NCBI GenBank assembly: GCA_963768025.1
Contig: CAVYGM010000010.1
Span: 248,001-312,000, forward strand
DNA length: 64,000 bases
Direction of reading: 5' to 3'
Source: CAVYGM01 sp963768025
Lineage (GTDB): Bacteria > Bacteroidota > Bacteroidia > Cytophagales > Spirosomataceae
A program made the translations under genes and the position numbers. Of this stretch, positions 48,288-55,729 are shown piece after piece. How positions within the stretch are numbered: the first letter of the stretch is position 1; every line of letters starts with the position of its first letter. The notes beneath the pieces were generated by a model. The model ran no database searches. It saw nothing but the letters and a program-made list of their open reading frames with translations, and had not been told where the DNA came from.

Positions 48288-50099
48288 CTAATTGATCGTG
48301 TCTCCTCTGAGTAGACGGTACCTCTTTCTGGCATCGGCTACGAAGATGCTGCCCGGATATTTTTCCAGAAGCTCCTGATAGATTTTCATAGCTTCCTCTT
48401 TCTCGTTGAATTTTTCCTGATACAACTTGGCCATAGCGTAGAGGGCGTCGTCGCCCAAAATGTCAAAGTGGTACTTTTCCTTAATTATCTTCAGACATTC
48501 AAGAGCTTGCTGATTGCTGTCAAGTCTCATGTAGGTCTTAGCGGTGAGCCATAGGATTTCGTCGGCCAGGCTGTGGTCTTTGTATTTGGTGTAGAGATGC
48601 TTCAAAGTGTCAATGGCTTCGACCGTTTTGTTCTGAAACATCAGCAACTCTACATTGGAATATTCACGCATGGCTGCCTCGGTACTATCCAAGCCGGTGT
48701 TATCCATGATCAGCAAGCTCAGGTCGTTGGCATCATTGGCTATTTCGCGGGTAGTTGCTCTCTTGAGTATGTCCAGTACTTCTTTCGACAACTCAAAATC
48801 ACCTTTGTAATAATGGAGTTTAGCATTCCGAAGTTTGGCATCATATCCTAGCACATCGTCTTTTTGGGACTTTTCAACTTGTGAATACAGTAGCGTAGCC
48901 TCCCATGGTTCACCCTGCAACAAGAAAATATCACCAAGGTCGAGCTTGCACTTATCAACAAACTCTTTTTCGGACCTACCGGCTTCAATGGCTTTTTCCA
49001 AAATGTTGATTGCCTTGTCCTTTTCATCCAAATAGAACGCGTGCAAAATAGCCATGTTCCGGAGAGCTTCGAAGGTTCTGGCGTTCGTTCCGAGTTCAGA
49101 AAGTAGCTTTTGATATTCGCCGATCAGTTTTTGAACCTCCGCCTTATTTACCGGATACGTGTTTTTTACCTGTTCTTCGCGGGAGCTGATGGCCATGCGC
49201 CGAGCGAATGGATACAGCTGGCCCTGAGGATATTCCTTTACGATAAACTCAAACATCGCGGCGGCATTTTCGTAATCTTTATTTTGCAAAGCCAAATTGG
49301 CTAAATCGAAAATACGGGTTCCGTTGTACTTAAACCTTTTATCCAAAGCCCTCTCTTGAATAAAGGCTTTGTAAAAATCCTTGCGCTGAACCTGATACCA
49401 AACCAGTAATTCATTGTAAAAAGCCTCGTTTGGATTTTTTTGAATTTTCTCATAGAGTACTTTTTCCAGCAATGCCTGCTCTTTTTCCTCTTTGAGGAAA
49501 TCCTGGAGCATATTCTGCACGATCTCTGTGTTGCGGAAGAGAATCCCATACGACAACAGTTCGGCAATCATATTTTCGGATTGGTTTAATTCGCGGTATA
49601 CGCTTGCCATTTCGAGCCGGTAGAGGTTCTCGTTCTTGGCTACTTCTCGGGCCCGCTGGAGCGTGCGTTGCGCCCATTCTGGCTTTTGTACTTCCCGAAA
49701 CTCCTCCGCCAAATCGCGGTACAGGTCCACCCGCGGGCCAAAGGCTTCGATGGCATCGGCAAAACGCTTTTCGGCATCGGCCTCCTTTCCTTCTGCCTCC
49801 AAAAGCATTCCCCAGTTCAGGAAGTACCAAGGGGCATTGGCTTCTTCACTTTTTACCTGACGCTTGAAAAATTTGTCGGCCTCAGCCCAGTCCTTGATTT
49901 TTATCAGGCAAGTGGTAAAATTACTCAGTGACCGCTTGTCAAAAGATTTCTTTAAAACCTTTTGGTAATAGGTCACCGCTTTTTCGCACTCTTCACTTTT
50001 GAAATATTCTTCGGCCAATTGTTCATCTGTCTGAGCCGATGCATTCAGTGCGCCAATCAACAAGCCCAACAGAGTTATCCACTTAAAACATCCTTTCAT
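48288..50099 (-). CDS. TPR-repeat periplasmic protein
   Basis: A 603-residue exported protein: signal peptide about 1-22 (ending NASAQ), then tetratricopeptide-like helical repeats along the whole length (for instance AEEYFKSEECEKAVTYYQKV at the start and ALYAMAKLYQEKFNEKEEAM near the end). The last repeat resembles the YbgF/BamD-like TPR pattern (IYQELLEKYPGSIFVADARK). It probably acts as a periplasmic scaffold; the partner is unknown. Its start codon borders the DnaA-box-rich region, and its promoter must lie in or next to it. Transcription runs leftward, away from that region. Confidence 0.85.
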   Translation of the reverse strand: MKGCFKWITLLGLLIGALNASAQTDEQLAEEYFKSEECEKAVTYYQKVLKKSFDKRSLSNFTTCLIKIKDWAEADKFFKRQVKSEEANAPWYFLNWGMLLEAEGKEADAEKRFADAIEAFGPRVDLYRDLAEEFREVQKPEWAQRTLQRAREVAKNENLYRLEMASVYRELNQSENMIAELLSYGILFRNTEIVQNMLQDFLKEEKEQALLEKVLYEKIQKNPNEAFYNELLVWYQVQRKDFYKAFIQERALDKRFKYNGTRIFDLANLALQNKDYENAAAMFEFIVKEYPQGQLYPFARRMAISSREEQVKNTYPVNKAEVQKLIGEYQKLLSELGTNARTFEALRNMAILHAFYLDEKDKAINILEKAIEAGRSEKEFVDKCKLDLGDIFLLQGEPWEATLLYSQVEKSQKDDVLGYDAKLRNAKLHYYKGDFELSKEVLDILKRATTREIANDANDLSLLIMDNTGLDSTEAAMREYSNVELLMFQNKTVEAIDTLKHLYTKYKDHSLADEILWLTAKTYMRLDSNQQALECLKIIKEKYHFDILGDDALYAMAKLYQEKFNEKEEAMKIYQELLEKYPGSIFVADARKRYRLLRGDTIN

Positions 50100-50533
50100 A
50101 AATAATATAAATATTAAATTTTTATCTATTAAAGTTAATTTACCTCTGTGGAATTGTGTACAAGTATTTTATCCACTCTAGTTCCACTTCAGGCTCCGGG
50201 GTCATTGTGTACAAGTTAAGCAATTATCCACTTAGTTTTTGTGGTTATTCACAACTAATCACTTGAAATTCAGAGTTAGCTAATTTTTTCCACAAACTAG
50301 AGTAGATAGTGGAGGGATAACTTCCGAAAGGTTGTGCACAGTTTCTAAAGTGTATTCACAGCCTGTTAAGTCCAGTTTAGCTTACCCTTTGTCCACTTTT
50401 GATTTTTGGATCAAATCTTTTCCACAGAGAATCAAGTTTTTCCACAGGCTTTCCCACACTACTTAGCTAACTATCCACAGCTGTTTTATGTTTTCCACAG
50501 GTTTATGAACACAAAACGCTTTTTTTGCCAAAA
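50100..50533. other. probable chromosomal replication origin (oriC)
   Basis: A 434-base gene-free stretch with a dense cluster of DnaA-box-like 9-mers (TTWTNCACA). The clearest are TTATCCACT at 50169 and 50224, TTATTCACA at 50245, TTTTCCACA at 50286, 50418, 50438 and 50491, and CTATCCACA at 50471. Weaker ones are near 50146 (inverted), 50335 and 50351. A very A+T-rich segment (50101-50142, AATAATATAAATATTAAATT and on) could be the unwinding element. mnmG (gidA), often next to oriC, is about 3 kb to the right. The pattern is seen directly; the function is inferred. dnaA itself is not in this window. Confidence 0.75.
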
Positions 50534-52147
50534 CTAATCTGAGGTTTTGGAAGGTATTACAAAATCATTGTCATCAAACTCGAAGTTGCTTTTGATCGTT
50601 AAGGGAGAAGGGAAATAAAGGATAGCTTCTGGCTGAATGCCCCGTTTATAAATTCCGGCATCCCAGCGGCGGTTGTTATTTTTATCGAGTATCACCCGGA
50701 GCTGGTACTCTCCCGGAGGGATTCGCTCGAACGAATAAGGAGATGAATAGGCGGTTCTTATTACCTTAAAGTCTTTATCTATTAATTCTACAATATAGTA
50801 GGAGGCAGTGTCAGCGGTGATTTTCCCCCTTATGATTCCGTAGTCTTCATTTTTCAGGACGGGATGTTTATACATAGATGCCGGAATTGAATCCCCTTCT
50901 ACGCTGATGATGGCACCTTTGGGAATTATCCACTTGATGGTATCCCTCGCGGTGACCCTGCCCGTTACGGATAGCTCATTCTGGTAGCGATTCCAGCGCC
51001 ATTCAAAGTCAGCCAATGGTTTCCTGGTAAGTGTATCCATTTGAAGTTGGAGTTGGTCGGCTTTAAGCGTGGCAACTGGCTTAGTGAAGATGAAGGTATA
51101 CTGAAAGTCGCGGGGTAGCGGTTGATTGCGGTCCGGGAGAGTCCGGAGCGCAAAAGGATCGAGCTGTCGTTCCTTACCACGCTGAGGCAAAAAGGCGATC
51201 TTTTGCTCCTGTTCTAGTACTTGTCCAACGGAGTCTATTCCAATAATGTAGGCTAAGGTAGTGTCGGCTGTGACGCCTGAGTTAAAGAATTTTATTTCAG
51301 TCGGGCTGCTTATCACATAAGGAAGTGAATCGCCCGCCGGGAAACGCACGTTAATGCTGTCCATTCCTTTGTTAAAAGACACCGTATAGTCGTTGACTTT
51401 GGGTAGCGTGCGTTGGATGCGGGGAGCTGTCACATCCGACAGGTAGAGTTTCAGCTGGTACGCTGAGGAATCGGCTCCAACCTGAACGGAAGAGTCCAAA
51501 AAAGCGATCCTCTCGTCTTTTGGATTGTATAGTTGATTTCGGTTTTTGTCGTCAATCGCAATCATCCGGTACCTGGCCTCCTGAATGTTTTCGATGGCAA
51601 ATACGCCGCTACTGTCGGTTCTTGAAAAATAGTAAGGCTTTTGTTTTTCGGGATTGATGGTGTCCTTTATCTGATACAGCCCTACGAGGGCATCGTATAG
51701 TGGTTTGTTACTTTTCAAGTCCGTGACGGTTCCATATACCCGAGCGGAGTCGATGGTGGGGCCGGTGCTGAACACCAGCTTGAGATTGGGAGCAGGATTT
51801 CGTTCCGCAAAATCCTTGATCCCATCGCCAAAATTCAGGGTATAGGTGGTACTATCCGCAAAGTCATTCTTGAACGAAAGTACCACCGACTTGCCCTTCT
51901 GCTTTGGGGTGTAGGGGTTTTCCGTCTCGGGAGTTATGATCAGCTTTTGCTGGATATTATCCACAATCACATATTCATCAAAAAACAACTCTATCTCTTT
52001 TCCTTTAAAATTGAGTGTTTTGTTGGGTGGTGTTGAGCTGAGGAGGTTTGGGGGGGTAGTATCTTTTTTTCCGCCGGTAGGCGCTACCTGCTGGGCACAG
52101 CGGGCAAGGAATACTAGTAAAAATACATACAGCCAATATTTTTTCAT
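50534..52147 (-). CDS. Ig-like domain lipoprotein
   Basis: A 537-residue predicted lipoprotein: MKKYWLYVFLLVFLARC with the lipobox cysteine at 17 and APTGGKKDTTPP after it. This is the Bacteroidota pattern of a lipoprotein with an N-terminal SbsA-type Ig-like domain (TTPPNLLSSTPPNKTLNF), a carboxypeptidase-like/CnaB-type segment (ARVYGTVTDLKSNKPL, GVFAIENIQEARYRMIAIDD) and a C-terminal beta domain with DKNNNRRWDAG. I use ATG 52147; the frame to 52192 adds 15 residues that spoil the signal peptide. The cell role is unknown. It borders the putative origin. Confidence 0.82.
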   Translation of the reverse strand: MKKYWLYVFLLVFLARCAQQVAPTGGKKDTTPPNLLSSTPPNKTLNFKGKEIELFFDEYVIVDNIQQKLIITPETENPYTPKQKGKSVVLSFKNDFADSTTYTLNFGDGIKDFAERNPAPNLKLVFSTGPTIDSARVYGTVTDLKSNKPLYDALVGLYQIKDTINPEKQKPYYFSRTDSSGVFAIENIQEARYRMIAIDDKNRNQLYNPKDERIAFLDSSVQVGADSSAYQLKLYLSDVTAPRIQRTLPKVNDYTVSFNKGMDSINVRFPAGDSLPYVISSPTEIKFFNSGVTADTTLAYIIGIDSVGQVLEQEQKIAFLPQRGKERQLDPFALRTLPDRNQPLPRDFQYTFIFTKPVATLKADQLQLQMDTLTRKPLADFEWRWNRYQNELSVTGRVTARDTIKWIIPKGAIISVEGDSIPASMYKHPVLKNEDYGIIRGKITADTASYYIVELIDKDFKVIRTAYSSPYSFERIPPGEYQLRVILDKNNNRRWDAGIYKRGIQPEAILYFPSPLTIKSNFEFDDNDFVIPSKTSD

Positions 52148-52196
52148 CTGCAATCTGGATTTGAAAAGTCGCGGAAAAGATAAGATAATCAATTAA

Positions 52197-52233
52197 AAAA
52201 CCCTCACTACCAACGCGCGGTACTGAGGGTTTT
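52197..52233 (-). terminator. terminator after the methyltransferase gene
   Basis: AAAACCCTCA (52197-52206) pairs with TGAGGGTTTT (52224-52233). On the minus strand a T run follows. It lies 18 bases past the methyltransferase stop. Confidence 0.8.
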
Positions 52234-52250
52234 GTATGGGTTAGGGATCT

Positions 52251-53153
52251 CTAGTTTTTACTGAGGACATAGATCAGGCTGGATGTGTTGTAGCGTTCAT
52301 CAGATGATTTTCGTCCTTTCCAGTTCGAGACGGTACCTTGCCAAATACTTGCCGGGAGATTTGTTTTGCCTTGCTGGTAGCGGGTGCTCAACATGCTCAC
52401 ATAGTAGGCATCAAACCACATGGGAAGAATCTGATCTACTTTGAAGTGATGTGCTTTGGCCAAGTTTTCCAACGCATTTTTGGAAAAGTGATAGAGGTGC
52501 CTAGGCACATCATAAGCAGCCCAGTTTTCTCCGAACTGCCTGGCATCGTCCGACTCGGGATTGGGAACGGCAATGAATAGTTTCCCCTCAGGGGCAAGAT
52601 GGTCGTAGAGCCAATCCAGGGTTTCGCTAAGCGTATGTACGTGCTCCAGCACGTGCCACATGGTAATGGCATTGAAGCGTAGAGCGGAAAAGACTGTATC
52701 TGATATGTTTTCGTACACATTTTCCCCTACCCTACCCTGGGCACTTGTCCGAGCCTGAGTATCGGGTTCTGTTCCGCTTACCTGCCATCCCGCTTCCTTA
52801 GCCTTTGAGAGAAAAAATCCGGTACCGCAGCCTACATCCAACAGGTGGCCTTTTTGGACTGTTGCCTGGTTCAGCAGTTTTATCTTTTGCTGAGTTGTAT
52901 AGTTCCGAACCTTATTATAAACTACACTCATCAGATCCTTGGCTTCATCGTGGTGAGAGATGTACTCCGTGGACTCGTAGTACTGGCCAATGTCCGAAGC
53001 GGAAGGACGGGGATTTGTGAAGAGGAAACCACATTTGGCGCACCCTACAATCTGAAAAGTTTTTTGGGATACGGTATGATCCTTGGGTTTTAGGACTGGG
53101 GAAAAATGGGAGTGTCCGCATACCGGGCATTGGGTAAGTGTTTCGAGAATCAT
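52251..53153 (-). CDS. class I SAM-dependent methyltransferase with N-terminal zinc ribbon
   Basis: A 300-residue protein. Residues about 1-45 form a zinc-ribbon-like segment, CPVCGHSHF and CAKCGFLFTNPRP, as in many methyltransferase-23 proteins of Bacteroidota. The SAM fold follows, with motif I GHLLDVGCGTGFFLSKAKEA, an acidic residue at the end of strand 2 (GTEPD), and motif IV ITMWHVLEHVHTL. The later PRHLYHFSKNAL is typical of this group. The substrate is not known (often cell-surface sugars or lipids). It lies 2 bases from mnmG in the same direction and is likely cotranscribed with it. Confidence 0.85.
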   Translation of the reverse strand: MILETLTQCPVCGHSHFSPVLKPKDHTVSQKTFQIVGCAKCGFLFTNPRPSASDIGQYYESTEYISHHDEAKDLMSVVYNKVRNYTTQQKIKLLNQATVQKGHLLDVGCGTGFFLSKAKEAGWQVSGTEPDTQARTSAQGRVGENVYENISDTVFSALRFNAITMWHVLEHVHTLSETLDWLYDHLAPEGKLFIAVPNPESDDARQFGENWAAYDVPRHLYHFSKNALENLAKAHHFKVDQILPMWFDAYYVSMLSTRYQQGKTNLPASIWQGTVSNWKGRKSSDERYNTSSLIYVLSKN

Positions 53154-53155
53154 TA

Positions 53156-55018
53156 CTATCTGCCTAAGTGAATCATGAGAACGGATATATCGGATGGACT
53201 GACGCCGCTGATGCGGGAGGCCTGTCCGATTGTCTGTGGCTTCGCTTTTTTGAGTTTTTCCCGGCCTTCGAAAGATAAGGCCTGGACATTGTCATAGTTG
53301 AAATTCTGAATGATCATCAAGTCTTCCATGCGACTCATTTTCTCCACCATCAATCGTTCCTTCTCTATGTAGCTATCATATTTGATGTGAATCTCACCCT
53401 GTTCGATGGCATCCTGAGATAGCGTATTCATCCAGTTTGCTATTTGGGGGTTCAATTCCCGTATTTCTTTAATGGTAAGCTGTGGTCTCTTCAAAAGCTG
53501 AAAAAGGGACGTCCGATCTTTGATTAAGGAGGTTTGGTAAGCTTCCAGTTTGCCATTGACATCCTCAGGCTGTACCTTGATTTGCATCAGCTCCTGTACC
53601 AGCTCTTCCGTCTGAGCTATCTTATTTCTGACCCGAACCACCCGATCTTCACTAGCTAGTCCAAGAGCGTGGCCTTTTTCCGTCAGCCGGATATCGGCAT
53701 TGTCCTGCCTTAGCAAGGTACGGTACTCAGCTCGGGACGTGAACATACGATAGGGCTCTTCGGTACCCTTGGTGATAAGGTCATCAATTAGCACACCTAT
53801 GTAGGCTTCGGATCTTTTTAGCAACAATGGATCTTGGTCTGTAATCTTCAAGTGGGCATTCATGCCGGCCATCAAGCCCTGGCAGGCCGCTTCCTCATAG
53901 CCGGTGGTACCGTTTATTTGCCCAGCGAAGTAGAGGTTTTCGATTAATTGAGTTTCCAGCGTAAGCTTCAGCTGCGTGGGCGGAAAGAAATCGTACTCAA
54001 TGGCGTAGCCAGGTCTGAACATCCGTACATTTTCAAAACCCGGAATTTCTTTCAAAGCTTTGTATTGAATATCTTCCGGGAGGGAGGTTGAGAATCCATT
54101 CACGTACACTTCAACCGTGCTCCAGCCTTCCGGCTCCACGAAAATCTGGTGCCTATCCTTATCCGCAAACCGGTTGATTTTATCTTCTACCGAAGGGCAG
54201 TACCTAGGGCCGAGGCCTTTGATTCGACCTGAGAACATAGGAGATTTATCAAAACCAGTTTTCAGAACATCGTGGACACTTTGGTTCGTGTAGGTGATCC
54301 AACAACTTCTTTGGTGGCTTAGCGTGGGGGTATCGGTATAGGAGAACTTACCCGGATTTTCGTCTCCTGGTTGTTCTTCCATCCGGTTATAGTCCAGCGA
54401 ACGTCCGTCCACCCTGGGGGGGGTACCTGTTTTCATCCTTCCAGCTTCGAAGCCAAGCATGACTAATTGCTCGGTAATACCCGTGGCAGCCTTCTCGCCG
54501 GTTCTCCCTCCCCCAAAGTTTTTTTCTCCAATGTGGATCAGTCCGTTTAAGAAAGTACCGTTCGTTAATACCACCGCTTTGGATTCGATCTCGATCCCCA
54601 GGCTCGTTTTAACGCCATTTACCCGACCGTCTTTTACTACTAATTCCCGGACGGTATCTTGCCAAAAATCCACGTTTGGGGTATTTTCTAGAATTTGCCG
54701 CCATTCCTGCGCAAAAAGCATTCGGTCGCTTTGGCACCGTGGACTCCACATGGCGGGGCCCTTGGAACGATTTAGCATCCGGAACTGGATCATGGTTCGA
54801 TCGCTCACGATTCCCGACTGACCTCCCAGAGCATCTATTTCTCGAACGATCTGGCCTTTTGCCACCCCTCCCATCGCCGGATTACAGGACATTTGGGCAA
54901 TCGTCTGCATGTTCATGGTGATCAACAATACCTTCGATCCCATGTTTGCCGCCGCTGCCGCTGCTTCGCAACCGGCGTGTCCTGCCCCTACTACGATCAC
55001 ATCATATTTTGGAAACAT
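53156..55018 (-). CDS. mnmG: tRNA uridine-5-carboxymethylaminomethyl modification enzyme MnmG (GidA)
   Basis: A 620-residue FAD enzyme that, with MnmE, installs the carboxymethylaminomethyl group at wobble uridine 34 of tRNA. The N-terminal dinucleotide fold VVGAGHAGCEAAAAAANMG is followed by SCNPAMGGVAKGQIVREIDA, GEKNFGGGRTGEKAATG and the conserved CPSVEDKINRFADKDRH. The C-terminal MnmE-binding domain ends SRISGVSPSDISVLMIHLGR. Length is normal. In many bacteria gidA lies beside oriC, and here it is about 2.6 kb from the DnaA-box cluster. A stable hairpin (55041-55066) sits about 20 bases before its start, after ybeY. Confidence 0.95.
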   Translation of the reverse strand: MFPKYDVIVVGAGHAGCEAAAAAANMGSKVLLITMNMQTIAQMSCNPAMGGVAKGQIVREIDALGGQSGIVSDRTMIQFRMLNRSKGPAMWSPRCQSDRMLFAQEWRQILENTPNVDFWQDTVRELVVKDGRVNGVKTSLGIEIESKAVVLTNGTFLNGLIHIGEKNFGGGRTGEKAATGITEQLVMLGFEAGRMKTGTPPRVDGRSLDYNRMEEQPGDENPGKFSYTDTPTLSHQRSCWITYTNQSVHDVLKTGFDKSPMFSGRIKGLGPRYCPSVEDKINRFADKDRHQIFVEPEGWSTVEVYVNGFSTSLPEDIQYKALKEIPGFENVRMFRPGYAIEYDFFPPTQLKLTLETQLIENLYFAGQINGTTGYEEAACQGLMAGMNAHLKITDQDPLLLKRSEAYIGVLIDDLITKGTEEPYRMFTSRAEYRTLLRQDNADIRLTEKGHALGLASEDRVVRVRNKIAQTEELVQELMQIKVQPEDVNGKLEAYQTSLIKDRTSLFQLLKRPQLTIKEIRELNPQIANWMNTLSQDAIEQGEIHIKYDSYIEKERLMVEKMSRMEDLMIIQNFNYDNVQALSFEGREKLKKAKPQTIGQASRISGVSPSDISVLMIHLGR

Positions 55019-55040
55019 CTTATTAGTATTTATTCAAAAA

Positions 55041-55066
55041 AAGTCTTGACAAAAACGTCAAGACTT
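55041..55066 (-). terminator. hairpin with T run between ybeY and mnmG (terminator or attenuator)
   Basis: AAGTCTTGAC (55041-55050) pairs with GTCAAGACTT (55057-55066). On the minus strand it is followed by seven T's. mnmG starts only 22 bases further on, leaving no room for a full promoter between them. It may partially terminate or attenuate mnmG expression from ybeY. Confidence 0.65.
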
Positions 55067-55092
55067 AATATAAATCGTGAAAACATGAAAAA

Positions 55093-55108
55093 TGTTCCAC
55101 GTGGAAAT
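55093..55108. promoter_or_regulatory. parS-like site
   Basis: TGTTCCACGTGGAAAT, containing the perfect 12-base palindrome TTCCACGTGGAA. It matches 12 of 16 positions of the ParB-binding parS consensus TGTTTCACGTGAAACA, with the core CACGTG intact. It lies between ybeY and mnmG about 4.6 kb from the putative oriC, a usual place for parS. A single site is not proof. Confidence 0.4.
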
Positions 55109-55110
55109 AT

Positions 55111-55533
55111 TTATTGGTACTTATAATTCTTAAGATAGAAGTCTTCTTTTTGACGCATCTTCCCTTTTGAAGCCTCCGTATCGTCAATGTATCCGACCAA
55201 ATGCAAAACCCCATGAACGATAACCCGCCGTAGCTCCTCGTCAAATTCGATGGATAGATTTTCGGCATTCTCCTTTACACGATCGGTGCTAATGTAAATT
55301 TCGCCCTCTACCTGCTTTTCATTATCACTAGTATCAAAGGTGATTATGTCGGTATAGTAGTCGTGCTGAAGGTGCTCACGGTTCATGTTAAGAAGGTATT
55401 CGTCTGAGCAAAAGATATAGTTCAATTGGTTCAGCGTAAACCCTTCGGTTTCTATAACAAATTTAAGCCAACGCTTGGCTTTGGTTGGATTGGGGAGATC
55501 GTATTCTACGTCTTCAGCAAAAAATTGAATCAT
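55111..55533 (-). CDS. ybeY: rRNA maturation RNase YbeY
   Basis: A 140-residue single-strand endoribonuclease for 16S 3'-end maturation and ribosome quality control. Typical elements are NYIFCSDEYLLNMNREHLQH, DYYTDIITFDTSD, EGEIYISTDRVKENAE and the metal site HGVLHLVGYIDD. The E. coli zinc site is HxxxHxxxxxH; here the third position is Asp, which I recall as usual in Bacteroidota. I start at ATG 55533 (MIQFFAED), the common family start, rather than 55566. It is encoded upstream of mnmG, separated by the hairpin and the parS-like site. Confidence 0.88.
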   Translation of the reverse strand: MIQFFAEDVEYDLPNPTKAKRWLKFVIETEGFTLNQLNYIFCSDEYLLNMNREHLQHDYYTDIITFDTSDNEKQVEGEIYISTDRVKENAENLSIEFDEELRRVIVHGVLHLVGYIDDTEASKGKMRQKEDFYLKNYKYQ

Positions 55534-55672
55534 GGTTTTCAAGGCAGTACGAGTTTTAGTGTGCAAAAATTAGTCAGGGCAAATGGTATAAAGGAATATA
55601 ATGGAAAGGAGGGATAAAAAGGAAAGAGGAAATTTACACAAAGATATAATCAAAAGATACTTATTAAGAAAC

Positions 55673-55708
55673 AAAAAGCACTTCTTTGAGACCAAAGAAG
55701 TGCTTTTT
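55673..55708. terminator. terminator after the DUF4175 gene
   Basis: A 16-base perfect stem (55673-55688 with 55693-55708) and loop AGAC, with A and T runs on both sides. It lies 22 bases beyond the stop of the large minus-strand gene. Confidence 0.85.
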
Positions 55709-55729
55709 GTTTAAATATGGTGATTCGCC

